64,000 nucleotides of DNA from Jatrophihabitans telluris (GCF_023516435.1 NZ_CP097332.1:2914001-2978000); one strand, 5' to 3'; counted from the first letter of the stretch, positions 15,088-25,219 are shown. A program made the numbers and translations. Notes: generated by a model not told the origin, from the sequence alone.

Positions 15088-16247
15088 GGCCGTTCCCTCT
15101 CCTCGCCGGACGCCGGTTCTTCCTCGGCCAGTACCCGACCGTAGCGGTGCAGCACCCGTTCACGCAGCCCGGCGTCGGTGCGCGGCACCGGCTGGATGAA
15201 GATCTCGTCCAGGGCGTCGAACTCGTCCCGCAGCTGCCCGTCGATCCGCACACAGGCGCTCTCGACCTCGGCCACGCTGTAGGTGTCGACGAAATCGACC
15301 CGGGTACACAACAGGATGCGGCCGGTGCCCACCATCATGGTCAGCAGATCCACCACGTCGATGATCTCGGGTTGCTCCTCCAGCCGCTGGGATATCGCCC
15401 TGACCAGGGCGAGGTCGGCCTGCCGTCCGATCAGCAGCTCCTTGCAGGTCTGGGCCAGGGCGAAGGCGACGCCGACGAGCAGCACGCCGATGAGAACGCT
15501 CGCCGCTCCGTCGAAGGCCTCCTTGCCCGTCAGTTGGTGCAGCCCGACGCCGCCCGCGGCGATGACCAGCCCCACCAGCGCGGCCGAATCCTCCAGGACA
15601 ACACTTTTCACCGTCGGGTCTTCTGGATTGCGAATGTAGGCACGCACCGAGCGCCGTCCGCGCCGGGCCGCGCCGCGAGCCTGACCCAGCGCCTGCCGGA
15701 ACGAGATGGCCTCCAGGACGAAGGCGACCGCCAGCACGGGATAGTTGATCCACAGTCGGCCGGTCCCCTCGTGCCCCGAGAGCAACGTGTGCACGCCTTG
15801 AAAGATCGAGAACGCGGCGCCGGAGACCAGGATCGTCACGGCCGCGAGCAACGACCAGAAGTACCGCTCCTTGCCGTAGCCGAAAGGATGAACGCGATCG
15901 GCCGGACGGTCCGAGCGCCGCAGCGCGGTGAGCAGCAGCACCTCGGTGGAGGAATCGCCGACCGAGTGCGCAGCTTCTGACAACAGCGCCCCGGAGCCGC
16001 TGAGCAATCCAGCCACCAGCTTCAGCAGGCCGACGCCGAGGTTGGCCGCCAGCGCCAGCAGCACGGTGGCGTTGCTTTCGCCGCCAGCGCCGTCGGCGGC
16101 ACGGTCGGCGGCACCGCGGGCAGCACCGTCGGCGGCACCGCGGGCAGCACCGTCGGCGGCACGGTCGGCTGCACTGCGGGCAGCACCGGCACCGGCACGG
16201 GAACTGGCACTCGCACCGGCCGGCTGATCCGGCGCTGACTGATTCAC
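15084..16247 (-). CDS. Cation diffusion facilitator (CDF) transporter
   Basis: A 387-residue protein with six predicted membrane helices. SEAAHSVGDSSTE carries the HxxxD metal site of transmembrane helix 2, and VHPFGYGKERYFWSL is the classic CDF loop. CDF proteins export divalent metals such as Zn2+ in exchange for protons. GTG at 16247 is taken as start because GGAAGGA precedes it; the extension to 16325 lacks a ribosome binding site. The N-terminal 50 residues are an Ala/Arg/Asp-rich repeat (AADGAARG type, encoded at about 16085-16195) with little counterpart in the family. The gene leads the HAD phosphatase operon and diverges from the gene at 16343. Confidence 0.9.
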   Translation of the reverse strand: MNQSAPDQPAGASASSRAGAGAARSAADRAADGAARGAADGAARGAADRAADGAGGESNATVLLALAANLGVGLLKLVAGLLSGSGALLSEAAHSVGDSSTEVLLLTALRRSDRPADRVHPFGYGKERYFWSLLAAVTILVSGAAFSIFQGVHTLLSGHEGTGRLWINYPVLAVAFVLEAISFRQALGQARGAARRGRRSVRAYIRNPEDPTVKSVVLEDSAALVGLVIAAGGVGLHQLTGKEAFDGAASVLIGVLLVGVAFALAQTCKELLIGRQADLALVRAISQRLEEQPEIIDVVDLLTMMVGTGRILLCTRVDFVDTYSVAEVESACVRIDGQLRDEFDALDEIFIQPVPRTDAGLRERVLHRYGRVLAEEEPASGEERERP

Positions 16248-16342
16248 CCGGTCATCCTTCCCGTTCCCCCGCCGATGTCCAAGTTCACCGAAGTTTGCTG
16301 ATCTGGTAGCGCAGGCGGAGGCCACACGGCAAGCTGGGGCGC

Positions 16343-17824
16343 ATGGGCGAAGAAGTGGCGCGGACGGAGTTCACCCGGCAGGACCGTCAGCAGTACCGGG
16401 CCAAGGTACGGCGGTGCCTGGACGTGTTGGCCAAGATGCTTGCCGAGTCCAAGTTCGATTTCGAACGTCCGATGACGGGCCTGGAGATCGAGTTCAACCT
16501 GATCGACGCCGAAGCCGACCCGGCCATGAAGAACGCCGAGGTGCTGACCGCGATTGCGAACCCGGACTTCCAGACCGAGCTGGGCCAGTTCAACATCGAG
16601 ATCAACGTCGCACCGCGCCCCTTGGGCGATTCGTCCGCCGCCGACCTGGAGCGCGACCTGCGCGCCAGCCTCAACGACGCCGAACAACGGGCGCGCACCG
16701 TGGGTGCCCACATCGCGATGATCGGCATCCTGCCCACGCTCACGCCCGCTCACCTGACGGTCGAGTCGTTGAGCGCCAATGCCCGCTACGCCCTGCTCAA
16801 CGAACAGATCTTCGCCGCCCGCGGGGAGGATCTGCACATCGCCATCGACGGTCCCGAGCGGTTGTCGGTCTACGCCGACACGATCGCGCCGGAGGCGGCG
16901 TGCACGTCCGTCCAACTACATCTGCAGGTCAGCCCCGCCGAGTACGCCGCCAACTGGAACGCGGCCCAATCCATCGCCGGCGTGCAGTTGGCGATCGGCG
17001 CAAACTCACCCTTCCTGTTCGGCAAGGAACTGTGGCGCGAAACCCGGATCGCGTTGTTCGAGCAGACGACCGATACGCGTCCGGACGAGTTGAAGGCGCA
17101 GGGCGTGCGGCCGCGAGTATGGTTCGGCGAACGCTGGATCACCTCGATCTTCGACCAGTTCGAGGAGAACGTGCGCTACTTCCCGGCGTTGTTGCCGATC
17201 ACCGACGCCGAGGACCCGGTGGCCGTCCTCGAACGCGGTGACGCGCCGACGCTGTCGGAGCTGCGGATTCACAACGGCACCATCTATCGCTGGAACCGGC
17301 CGGTCTACGACGTCTACCGCGACCGTCCGCACCTACGCGTGGAGAACCGGGTCCTTCCCGCCGGGCCGACGGTGGCCGACATCCTGGCCAACGCCGCCTT
17401 CTACTACGGCCTGATCAAGGTCCTGGCCAGCGAGGATCGCCCGGTCTGGTCACGGATGTCCTTCGCCGCGGCCGAGGACAATTTCAACTCCGGAGCCAAG
17501 CAGGGCATCAACGCTCAGATCTACTGGCCTGGGCTGGGCGAGGTTCCCGCCACCGAGTTGGTGCTGCGCCGCCTCTTGCCATTGGCGCACGAAGGATTGG
17601 CGCGCTGGGGCGTGGACTCGACCATCGCCGATCGGCTGCTGGGGATCATCGAGCAGCGGTGCATCACCCACGTCAACGGTGCCGAGTGGCAGGTACGCAC
17701 CTTCCATCAGATCGATGCCGAGCAACGTCCGGCCGACCGCCGCGACGCCCTTCGGGAGATGCTGCGACGCTACGTCGACCACATGCACACGAACGAGCCC
17801 GTGCATACCTGGCCGCTGGCCTGA
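16343..17824 (+). CDS. Glutamate-cysteine ligase family protein
   Basis: A 493-residue protein of the carboxylate-amine ligase/GCS2 type. GLEIEFNLID near residue 45 holds the metal-binding Glu pair typical of glutamate-cysteine ligases; LGQFNIEINVAP, a TSVQLHLQV strand and the HNGTIYRWNRPVYD and LRVENRVLPAGPTV segments follow the family order. Members join glutamate to an amine with ATP. Actinobacteria use related enzymes for gamma-glutamylcysteine or ergothioneine (EgtA), but no other genes of that pathway lie nearby, so the acceptor is unknown. It diverges from the CDF transporter gene with 95 bases between the start codons. Confidence 0.8.
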   Translation: MGEEVARTEFTRQDRQQYRAKVRRCLDVLAKMLAESKFDFERPMTGLEIEFNLIDAEADPAMKNAEVLTAIANPDFQTELGQFNIEINVAPRPLGDSSAADLERDLRASLNDAEQRARTVGAHIAMIGILPTLTPAHLTVESLSANARYALLNEQIFAARGEDLHIAIDGPERLSVYADTIAPEAACTSVQLHLQVSPAEYAANWNAAQSIAGVQLAIGANSPFLFGKELWRETRIALFEQTTDTRPDELKAQGVRPRVWFGERWITSIFDQFEENVRYFPALLPITDAEDPVAVLERGDAPTLSELRIHNGTIYRWNRPVYDVYRDRPHLRVENRVLPAGPTVADILANAAFYYGLIKVLASEDRPVWSRMSFAAAEDNFNSGAKQGINAQIYWPGLGEVPATELVLRRLLPLAHEGLARWGVDSTIADRLLGIIEQRCITHVNGAEWQVRTFHQIDAEQRPADRRDALREMLRRYVDHMHTNEPVHTWPLA

Positions 17825-18034
17825 ACGGGTCCGACACGCCCCTGGTCAGCAATACGAAAACGCGCTGTCCTCGGTAAGTCCGGCCGAGTCGAGCTCGGGC
17901 GTGAGCCGGTTCGATGAGCTTCGCCGCGGCGGGGTATCTTTTGCCGCCAGAAGCGCAGCGCTCAACCACGAGCAGCCGGCTTCCCGGATCGGGTGCCTCG
18001 ACACTGTCAAGGCACTGTGGGTGGAGCCGCCAGG

Positions 18035-19207
18035 ATGGCGTCGGATATCTCGCAAGACCTAGGCCGCGCCGAAGATGTGCTCGGACCCCGCTCCGACTGG
18101 CCGGTATCGTGGCACTGCGCCGTGCAGCTGTGCCTGGAAGCCGCCATGCCCATGAGTCTCGGGCTGGGTGCCGACCTTCACCTGGTCTACAACCAGGCCT
18201 ATTCCGATATCGCAGGCATGCGCCACCCCGAAGCTTTCGGACGCCCTCTGCTCGAGGTGTGGGACGAGGCCGAGGAGATTCTGCGGCCAATGCTCGACCA
18301 GCTCGGCCGCGACGGGACCGCCAGCGCGATGGTCGACTGCCCGCTGTCGCTCACCCGCCGGGGCTTCCTGGAGGAATGCTTCTTCACCTTCAGCCTGTCG
18401 CCGCTGCGCGATCCGGACGGCACCATCACCGGCGTCGTCAATCCGACCATGGAGACGACCAAGGCCGTTCTCGCCCGCCGTCGGCTGGGAACGATCAGCG
18501 CGCTGGCCGTGGCCGGCCGACAGTCCGCCACCGTGTCCGAACATCTGCAGGCGGCGCTGCTCGCCGTCGCCGGCAACCCCCATGACCTACCGTTCGCGTT
18601 GTTCTACGAGTCTGGCCGCGCGAGCAAGCGAAACCCGAGCCTGCTCGGCTCCGTCGGACTCGACGGCGGCCTGCCCGTCCTGGTGTCCGCCCTCGACGAC
18701 CCGGAGTCGGCCCTGCGCGCGATGATCGGCACGGTCGGCGACATCGAGGGCCCGGTCGTGGTGACCGAGCTAGACAAGATTGTGCCTGAGCTGTCGACCG
18801 GTCCCTGGCCCGAACCAGCGACCACGGCGCTCGTGATCGGGTTGACCCCGACGAAGCCGGGCGCACCGGATCTGATCATGCTGGGGACCAGCCCACGCCT
18901 GCAGCTGGACGTGGACTATCGAGCGTTCCTGGTGATGGTGGCCGACCAGCTGCAGCTGGACCTCGGCGTCGTGGTGGCGGCCGAGGCCGAGCGAGAGCGG
19001 GCCACGAACCTGGAGATCGCGCTGGAGACCTCGCGTCATATCGGAGCCGCGATCGGCATCCTGATGGGCGTGAACCGAATCACCGAGGAGCAGGCCTTCC
19101 AGCTGCTGCGAGAAACGAGCCAGCGCAGCCACCGCAAGTTGCGCGACGTGGCCGACTACGTGCTCGAGACCGGCAGCCTGCCCGGGGGCTCGGTCGTGCC
19201 CAAGTAG
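18035..19207 (+). CDS. PAS-ANTAR signalling protein
   Basis: A 390-residue soluble protein. The N-terminal third is PAS-like (LGLGADLHLVYNQAYSDIAGMRHPEAFGRPLLEVW...FSLSPLRDPDGTITGVVNP); the middle resembles a degenerate GAF domain; the last 70 residues form an ANTAR RNA-binding domain (IGAAIGILMGVNRITEEQAFQLLRETSQRSHRKLRDVADYV). ANTAR proteins bind paired hairpins in nascent RNA and prevent termination. ATG at 18035 is preferred to GTG at 17993 because GGAG lies eight bases upstream. The PAS domain implies a small-molecule, redox or light signal. Its RNA target is not identifiable here. Confidence 0.88.
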   Translation: MASDISQDLGRAEDVLGPRSDWPVSWHCAVQLCLEAAMPMSLGLGADLHLVYNQAYSDIAGMRHPEAFGRPLLEVWDEAEEILRPMLDQLGRDGTASAMVDCPLSLTRRGFLEECFFTFSLSPLRDPDGTITGVVNPTMETTKAVLARRRLGTISALAVAGRQSATVSEHLQAALLAVAGNPHDLPFALFYESGRASKRNPSLLGSVGLDGGLPVLVSALDDPESALRAMIGTVGDIEGPVVVTELDKIVPELSTGPWPEPATTALVIGLTPTKPGAPDLIMLGTSPRLQLDVDYRAFLVMVADQLQLDLGVVVAAEAERERATNLEIALETSRHIGAAIGILMGVNRITEEQAFQLLRETSQRSHRKLRDVADYVLETGSLPGGSVVPK

Positions 19208-19282
19208 CGCCGCCGGGAATGAGACGGCCGACCTTCGGTGTTGCGTACAGGAATGTTCCTTCCCTCGAAAGGCATACCGAAC

Positions 19283-19567
19283 ATGGCTACTGCGACCTGG
19301 AACGGCACCGTGATCGCGCACAGCGACGACATCGTGATGATTGAGGGAAACCACTACTTCCCGAAGGCTTCGGTCGACGCCTCGCTGCTGCGTGATTCCG
19401 ACACCCAGTCGGTGTGCCCGTGGAAGGGCACTGCCTCCTACTACTCGCTCGAGGTCGACGGAAAGCTGAATCGGGACGCGGTCTGGTACTACCAGCAGCC
19501 CAAGGATGCCGCCAAGGAGATCACCGAGCGGGTCGCCTTCTGGAAAGGCGTCACCGTCGCTGATTGA
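19283..19567 (+). CDS. DUF427 family protein
   Basis: A 94-residue beta-rich protein with the DUF427 core: TWNGTVIAHSDDIVMIEGNHYFP, the VCPWKGTASYYSL motif and the closing AFWKGVTV. The family is widespread in bacteria and its role is not settled. ATG at 19283 follows GAAAGG; an upstream Met at 19238 has no ribosome binding site. It is convergent with ilvA, only nine bases separating the stop codons. Confidence 0.9.
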   Translation: MATATWNGTVIAHSDDIVMIEGNHYFPKASVDASLLRDSDTQSVCPWKGTASYYSLEVDGKLNRDAVWYYQQPKDAAKEITERVAFWKGVTVAD

Positions 19568-19576
19568 GCCCAGCGC

Positions 19577-20821
19577 TCACAGCAGGTAGCGGAACAAGGG
19601 ACTCGACGTCGGCACCAGCTCGATCTTGGCCGGCGACGTGGCCATCCGCTCCAGCAACGGGCCGAGGTCCTCGGGCCGGGCGATCTCGAGCCCGACCAGT
19701 GCGGGACCGGTTTCGCGGTTGCTGCGTTTGACGTATTCGAACAAGGTGATGTCGTCGTCGGGGCCGAGCACCTCGTCGAGGAATCGACGCAACGCGCCCG
19801 GCTCCTGCGGGAAGTCGACCAGAAAGTAGTGCTTACGACCCTCGTAGACCAGCGCCCGCTCGACGACCTCGGCGTAGCGGCTGACGTCGTTGTTCCCGCC
19901 GGAAACCAGCAGCACCACGCTCTGGCCGGGTTGGATGTCGAGGCGCTCATCGAGGGCTGCCGCAGCCAGCGCCCCAGCCGGTTCGGCGATGATGCCATCG
20001 GACTGGTACAGCTCCAACATCTCGCTGCAGACCCGCCCTTCGGCGACCGAGATCAGCTCCGCTGAGGACGCCGCGATCAGCGGATAGGTGAGGCTGCCGG
20101 CGCGCCGGACGGCGGCGCCGTCCACGAACGTATCGATCTCGGGGAGAGTGACCGGGCCGCCGGCGTCCAATCCGGCTCGAACACAGGCTGCCCCCTCGGG
20201 CTCGACGCCGATCACGCGCACGTCGGGGTGCCGCTGGCCGAGCCAGGCGACAGCGCCGGCGAGCAGGCCGCCACCACCGACCGGAACAACCAGCACGTCC
20301 GGTATGCGCACGAGCTGACCGAACAGCTCGGGAACCACGGTGCCCTGGCCGGAGATGGTGCGCTCGTCGTCGAAGGCCGGCACCAGCGTCGCGCCGGTGT
20401 GCGCCGCGTCGGCTGAGGCGGCCGTGGACGCCTCGTCGTAGGTGTCACCGACGACAACCACCTCGACCATCGCGCCACCGAGCGCCGCGATCCGATCCCG
20501 CTTCTGACGAGGGGTGGTGCGCGGCAGGTAGACGCGGCCGGAGACTTCCAGCCGAGCGCAGGCGTAGGCCAGTCCCTGGCCGTGATTGCCGGCCGAGGCA
20601 CACACCACCCCGCGAGCTCGTTCGGGTGCCTCGAGCTGGGCGATGAGGTTGTAGGCCCCACGGACCTTGTACGAGCGAACGACCTGCAGGTCCTCCCGCT
20701 TGAGCAGGACATCCGCACCGAGGCGTCGCGAGAGCCGCTCGCTGCGTTCCAACGGCGTCCGTGCCACCACGCCGGCCAGCCGGCGACCCGCTTGCTCCAC
20801 CATCGCTGCGTCAACGGTCAC
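19577..20821 (-). CDS. ilvA: Threonine dehydratase (biosynthetic type)
   Basis: A 414-residue PLP fold-type II enzyme. The PLP lysine is in RSYKVRGAYN, the glycine-rich phosphate loop is VPVGGGGLLAG, and a C-terminal regulatory ACT-like domain begins near KHYFLVDFPQEPGALRRFL. It deaminates threonine to 2-oxobutyrate, the first step to isoleucine; the C-terminal domain is where isoleucine feedback would act. GTG at 20821 is preferred because AGGA lies just upstream. It stands alone 87 bases behind the coiled-coil gene pair. Confidence 0.93.
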   Translation of the reverse strand: MTVDAAMVEQAGRRLAGVVARTPLERSERLSRRLGADVLLKREDLQVVRSYKVRGAYNLIAQLEAPERARGVVCASAGNHGQGLAYACARLEVSGRVYLPRTTPRQKRDRIAALGGAMVEVVVVGDTYDEASTAASADAAHTGATLVPAFDDERTISGQGTVVPELFGQLVRIPDVLVVPVGGGGLLAGAVAWLGQRHPDVRVIGVEPEGAACVRAGLDAGGPVTLPEIDTFVDGAAVRRAGSLTYPLIAASSAELISVAEGRVCSEMLELYQSDGIIAEPAGALAAAALDERLDIQPGQSVVLLVSGGNNDVSRYAEVVERALVYEGRKHYFLVDFPQEPGALRRFLDEVLGPDDDITLFEYVKRSNRETGPALVGLEIARPEDLGPLLERMATSPAKIELVPTSSPLFRYLL

Positions 20822-20908
20822 TGCGCAATCCTGCCCTACCGCGGCTGTCCACCGGCCGACGGAGGCACGATCGCGGACCACGGATCACCGACGCGCACGC
20901 AAGCGCCC

Positions 20909-22000
20909 TCAGGAACCGGGCGTCGCGTCGCCGCCCGTCTCCGCGCCGGATGGCTGGCGAGCGGGCTTCGTCGCCTGCGGCCGTGTGACGTCCGCGGACG
21001 AAGGCGGCCGACCTTGCGCGGTTGCCGCGGATACGTGAGTTACGTCGGCTGCTTCTGCTGCTTCTGCTGCTTCTGCTGCTTCGGGTGCTTCTGCTGCTTC
21101 GGGTGCTTCAGCGGCAGGCAGCGCGGCGCCGCTGGTCCCCGAAAGGGTGGCGAGCATTTGGCGCACGTTCGTCAACTGGGCGTTGATGCTGTCGCGTCGT
21201 TGAGATGCGGCGGCCAGCTCCCGCTCGGACTCACTACGGATCCGGTCCGCGCGGCTCTTGGCCTCGTTGACGATCTGCTCCGCCTTCTGTTCGGACTCGG
21301 CCATGAGAGCCGCGGCCTTGCGAGAAGTCTCGGCCGCCGAGCGGTCGGCCTCGGCCCGCAGTTGCCCGATGTGTTCCTCAGTGGCCTTCAGCTGTTGCTC
21401 GCCCAGCGCGGTGCGCTGCTTGAAATCGAGCTCGGCCTTGTTTCGCCGCTGCGCCAGAGTCTGCTCGAAGTCTGCTGCTGCCTGCGCCGCATGCGCGCGT
21501 TGATTCTCGTACACCGCCTCGGCTTCCCCGCGCCGAGCCGTCGCCTGCCGGTCGGCGTCGTCGAGGATCTGGTCGGCGGTGCGCTTGGCTTCCTCGACGA
21601 TGCGAGCGGCCTCACGATCGGCGCTGTTGCGGGTTTCCTTGGCGTAGCCGTCCGCGTCCCCGCGTGCCTTCGAGGTGGACGCGGTGAGTTCGTCCAGCGT
21701 TCGCTTGGCCTCGGCGGCGGCACCGAACCGCACCGCGTCCGCCTCCTCCTGGGCCAGACCCAGGATCTGGCCGATCCGGTCTCCGAAATCGACGAACGTG
21801 GGTTCCTTGGCCTGCGCTTCGGCGGTTGACCGCTTGGCCTGCTCCAACGCGGCCTGCAGCTGCGCCACCTGTTGCGTCGAGGCACTGGCCTGCTGGTGCG
21901 CGCTCTGCAGCGCGGCGTTCAACTCCGCGAGCCGACGGTCCACCTCCGAGGGCTCGTAGCCGCGCATGACGGTCCGGAACTGGGCGCTGTTGTCACTCAT
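20909..22000 (-). CDS. DivIVA/FilP-like coiled-coil protein
   Basis: A 363-residue protein. The N-terminus FRTVMRGYEPSEVDRRLAELN is a DivIVA-type motif; residues about 20-265 are nearly continuous Ala/Glu/Arg/Gln-rich coiled coil; a low-complexity tail contains runs of EAAEAPEAAEA. No catalytic motif. Such proteins form cytoskeletal or polar assemblies in actinobacteria. Its ATG overlaps the stop codon of the longer coiled-coil gene upstream by four bases. The neighbour pair recalls scy and filP in Streptomyces, but the low complexity of coiled coils makes that resemblance weaker than for an enzyme. Confidence 0.75.
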   Translation of the reverse strand: MSDNSAQFRTVMRGYEPSEVDRRLAELNAALQSAHQQASASTQQVAQLQAALEQAKRSTAEAQAKEPTFVDFGDRIGQILGLAQEEADAVRFGAAAEAKRTLDELTASTSKARGDADGYAKETRNSADREAARIVEEAKRTADQILDDADRQATARRGEAEAVYENQRAHAAQAAADFEQTLAQRRNKAELDFKQRTALGEQQLKATEEHIGQLRAEADRSAAETSRKAAALMAESEQKAEQIVNEAKSRADRIRSESERELAAASQRRDSINAQLTNVRQMLATLSGTSGAALPAAEAPEAAEAPEAAEAAEAAEAADVTHVSAATAQGRPPSSADVTRPQATKPARQPSGAETGGDATPGS

Positions 22001-23622
22001 TCTGATCTCATCATCTCGTCGAGTAGCGACCGATGCTCGTCGGTCTCGGATTCGGAATCGGTTTCTGGAACGGGGTGTTCGGGCTCGGTTTCCTCCGGAG
22101 CTGAGTCGACAGGGGAACCGGCTCGGGTCGCCGGTGCGGCAACGGCCCCCTCGGCCTCGAAGGAAACGGAGGCAACGGCGGCCTGCTCGTCAGGACTGCC
22201 GGACGAGGCTCCCTCGGTCACGGCCAGCGCCTCGATCACGCCCGACAGATTGCCGAGCTCGTGCGCGATGGCATCACGACGCCGGCTCAGGCGACCGACC
22301 TCAGCACGAGCCTCGGCCAGCACCTGACGAGCCTCGACTCGGAGTTCGTCGGCCTCGGCACGCGCCATCCGCACCAGTTCGGTGGCTTCCACTCGTGCGC
22401 TACGGCGAAGCTCGTGCATCTCCCGCTGGGACTGCCCGACCTGCTCGGCCACCCGCTCACGAATCGCCTTGGCGTTGTCGGACGATTCGGCCAGTCGGCG
22501 CTCGGCGCGCGCCGTGAGTTCCTCGGCGCGCTCACCCGCCGCAGCGACGATGCGACGCGCTTGCTCGTCGGCCTGCTCGCGGGTCTGGATCGCGTCCGAG
22601 CGAGCGCGGTCCAGCTCTGAGTCAGCTTCGCGACGGAGCAGCTGAACCTCGGCCTCGGCTGCCTCGCGACGCTGCCGCACGTTGCCCTTCGCCGCGGCCA
22701 GCACGGTAGCGGTCCGGCCCCGGAGCCGTCGGGTGGCCGCGGCCGCGTCACGGTGGCCGGCCGCGCGGATGCGGGCGGCGTCCAGTTCCGCGGCGTCGAT
22801 GAGACCGGCGACGACCTGCTGCGTCCACGTCGTTTGATCCGCAGCTTCGGCCAAGAGGGCGCCCGCCTCGGCCCGCGCCTGCTCGATGATCGCGGTCGCT
22901 TCGTCACCGGCCCGCTGCCGCTGGCTGTGGCTGTCCTCCCGCGCCTTGCGTAGCTCGGCCTGCCCGAGGGCCGAAAGCTCAGCGGCTTCGGTCTCGACGC
23001 GGTGCCGTTCGCTCTGCAACAGGCGGGCGTGATCCGCGGCGACCTCGGCCAGCTGGGCGTTGAGTTCGCCCTCGCGTCGGTCGCCTTCGGTCTGCAGGCT
23101 GCTGCGATGCTCGGCCGCCTCTGCTTCCGTCCTGGCGCGCAACTCCGCAGCGGCTCGGTTGGCCGCGGCCATGACCTCGTCGGCCTGGGCGCGCAGCGCC
23201 TGTACGGAGGCCTGGGCGGCAACGGTGAGTTCTTCGGCCTCGGTACGAGCCCGGGCGAGGATTTCATCGCCGGAGCTGCCGGCGCTCGAGGACAGCAGGA
23301 TCGCCTGTTCGACGGCGTCGGCGACGATCGCCTGGGCCTCGTCGTGGGCGCTGTCCAGCCGGGACGCGGCCGCCTCGAGCTTGTTCCGAGCGGCGGCGAG
23401 GGCGTCGTTGAGCTCGTCACGCAGGCGGGGCAACTCACCCCTGATCTGATCGGCTTCGACGTGGGCGCGACGCAGGATCTCAGCCCGCTCGGCGGCTACC
23501 GGATCGGCAAACCCGGGATCAGTCGTCGCCGGCTGGCCCTGATCGCGTCTGATCGTGGCATCGCCCTGCACCAGGCCATGCTCCCAGACAGCACGGGGAG
23601 GGCGCCATACGGGACCGCTCAC
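21997..23622 (-). CDS. Long coiled-coil protein (Scy/cellulose-binding-protein-like)
   Basis: A 541-residue protein that is almost wholly predicted coiled coil from about residue 45 to 450 (for example RAEILRRAHVEADQIRGEL, ARTEAEELTVAAQ, RARSDAIQTREQADEQARRIV), with an acidic disordered tail. The repeated A-x-x-E-A-x-E-L pattern is like the scaffold protein Scy and related actinobacterial proteins. No membrane helix or enzyme motif is visible. The start is uncertain: ATG at 23622 or GTG at 23571. It lies 18 bases after otsA and is coupled to the DivIVA-like gene, so all three are probably one transcript. Confidence 0.75.
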   Translation of the reverse strand: MSGPVWRPPRAVWEHGLVQGDATIRRDQGQPATTDPGFADPVAAERAEILRRAHVEADQIRGELPRLRDELNDALAAARNKLEAAASRLDSAHDEAQAIVADAVEQAILLSSSAGSSGDEILARARTEAEELTVAAQASVQALRAQADEVMAAANRAAAELRARTEAEAAEHRSSLQTEGDRREGELNAQLAEVAADHARLLQSERHRVETEAAELSALGQAELRKAREDSHSQRQRAGDEATAIIEQARAEAGALLAEAADQTTWTQQVVAGLIDAAELDAARIRAAGHRDAAAATRRLRGRTATVLAAAKGNVRQRREAAEAEVQLLRREADSELDRARSDAIQTREQADEQARRIVAAAGERAEELTARAERRLAESSDNAKAIRERVAEQVGQSQREMHELRRSARVEATELVRMARAEADELRVEARQVLAEARAEVGRLSRRRDAIAHELGNLSGVIEALAVTEGASSGSPDEQAAVASVSFEAEGAVAAPATRAGSPVDSAPEETEPEHPVPETDSESETDEHRSLLDEMMRSE

Positions 23623-23640
23623 CCCGCCGCGGCGGGCCGG

Positions 23641-25152
23641 TCAGTGTTGTTCGGACTCAGGCGACGGCCGGGTGTGGCCCGGTCCTGGCTCGCGGCGCCG
23701 GTGCCGGTGGTCGGCCGAATCCTCCAGCGTCCGCAGGAACGTCCGCGCCCAGTGGGCGACATCGTGCTCGAAGACCCGCCGGCGCATCGCGCGCATCCGT
23801 CGCCGCAGCTCGGCCTGGTTGGCCGTGCTCGCCCGCAGGATCGTCTGCTTCAGGCCCTCGATGTCGTGGGGGTTGATCTGAAAGGCACTGGTCAGTTCGT
23901 CGGCGGCACCGGTGAACTCGCTCAGAACCAGGGCGCCGGTTTCGTCCTGGCGGCTGGCGACGTACTCCTTCGCGACCAGATTCATGCCGTCTCGCAGGGA
24001 GGTGACGAGCATGACGTCAGCGGCCAGGTACAGGGCGGCCATCTCTTCCTTGGGGTAGGACTGGTGGAGGTAGTGGATGGGCGGCTGACCGACCGACCCG
24101 TGGTCACCGTTGATTCGCCCGACCGTCACCTCGACCTCGTCGCGGAGCATGCGGTACTGCTCGACGCGTTCGCGACTGGGACTGGCGACCAGCACCAGCA
24201 CCGTGTCCGGCGGGGCCAGTTCACCGTCGTCGAGGATCTCGCCGTAAGCCTTGAGACGATGCAGGATTCCCTTGGTGTAGTCGAGCCGGTCGACTCCGAG
24301 CAGGACCTGCTTCGGATTGCCCAGCGCTTCCCGAATCTCCTTCGACCGCGCCTGGACGTGCGGCTGGGCCGCGACCTCGGCGAACCCGGCCGAGTCGATG
24401 GAGATCGGGAAGGCGGCCGCTCGTACCCTGCGCCCGTCGGCCGCATTGACCTCCGAACCCCGGGTACTCAGTCCGGCCGCCCGTCGGCTGGCGCGCAGGA
24501 AGTTCGTGGCGTCGGCGCGTCGCTGGAAGCCGATCAGGTCGGCGCCGAGCAGGCCCTCGACGACCTGGCGGCGCCACGGCAGTTGGGCGAAGATCTCATA
24601 GCCGGGAAAGGGAATGTGGTTGAAGAAGCCGATGCGCAGGTCGGCCCGGGTCTGACGCAGCATCCCCGGCACCAACTGCAGTTGGTAGTCGTGCACCCAG
24701 ACCGTTGCGTTCTTCGCGGCGTTGGCGGCCGCGGTGTCGGCGAAGCGGCGGTTCACCGCGACGTAGGCCTCCCACCAGGACCGGTGGAACTCCGGCGCGG
24801 CGATCACGTCGTGGTACAGGGGCCACAGGGTGGCGTTGGAGAATCCTTCGTAGTAGTCGCGGACCTCTTCCGGAGCAAGCTCCACCCCGATGAGGTGCAT
24901 GCCCTCAGAATCGAAGGGTTCCGGCGCCGGACCAGGTGAACCGGACCAGCCGATCCACACCCCGTCGGATTGCCGCATGATCGGGGCCAGGGCCGAAACC
25001 AGGCCGCCTGGGCTGGCGCGCCATTCCGTGCCCCCATCGGAGGACTCGACCTGATCGACCGGCAGCCGATTGGCCACCACCACGAAGTCGAAGGGTCCGG
25101 CGCCGTCCGCCGCCCCTGACGGAGGCGTGCCTGCAGATCGGCGATTCGGCAT
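23641..25152 (-). CDS. otsA: Trehalose-6-phosphate synthase
   Basis: A 503-residue GT20 glycosyltransferase. Signature segments are [12 protein letters not shown] and [11 protein letters not shown] at the N-terminus, [15 protein letters not shown], the donor-site [15 protein letters not shown] and [15 protein letters not shown]. It joins UDP- (or ADP-) glucose to glucose 6-phosphate. ATG at 25152 is chosen; 41 more codons are open upstream but are low-complexity and unlike the family. No otsB phosphatase is adjacent. It precedes the two coiled-coil genes on the same strand and lies 67 bases behind a chemoreceptor gene. Confidence 0.95.
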   Translation of the reverse strand: MPNRRSAGTPPSGAADGAGPFDFVVVANRLPVDQVESSDGGTEWRASPGGLVSALAPIMRQSDGVWIGWSGSPGPAPEPFDSEGMHLIGVELAPEEVRDYYEGFSNATLWPLYHDVIAAPEFHRSWWEAYVAVNRRFADTAAANAAKNATVWVHDYQLQLVPGMLRQTRADLRIGFFNHIPFPGYEIFAQLPWRRQVVEGLLGADLIGFQRRADATNFLRASRRAAGLSTRGSEVNAADGRRVRAAAFPISIDSAGFAEVAAQPHVQARSKEIREALGNPKQVLLGVDRLDYTKGILHRLKAYGEILDDGELAPPDTVLVLVASPSRERVEQYRMLRDEVEVTVGRINGDHGSVGQPPIHYLHQSYPKEEMAALYLAADVMLVTSLRDGMNLVAKEYVASRQDETGALVLSEFTGAADELTSAFQINPHDIEGLKQTILRASTANQAELRRRMRAMRRRVFEHDVAHWARTFLRTLEDSADHRHRRREPGPGHTRPSPESEQH

Positions 25153-25219
25153 CTCGGTATTGGCTCCTGGAGTGGGTGGGACGCCCGACTGCGGACTGTT
25201 TTCCGAGCTTACCCAGTCC

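Noticed and set aside
16343-17824. EgtA of an ergothioneine cluster
   Set aside because: No egtB, egtC, egtD or egtE gene is near, and the protein does not show enough features to choose EgtA over other glutamate-cysteine ligase-like enzymes.
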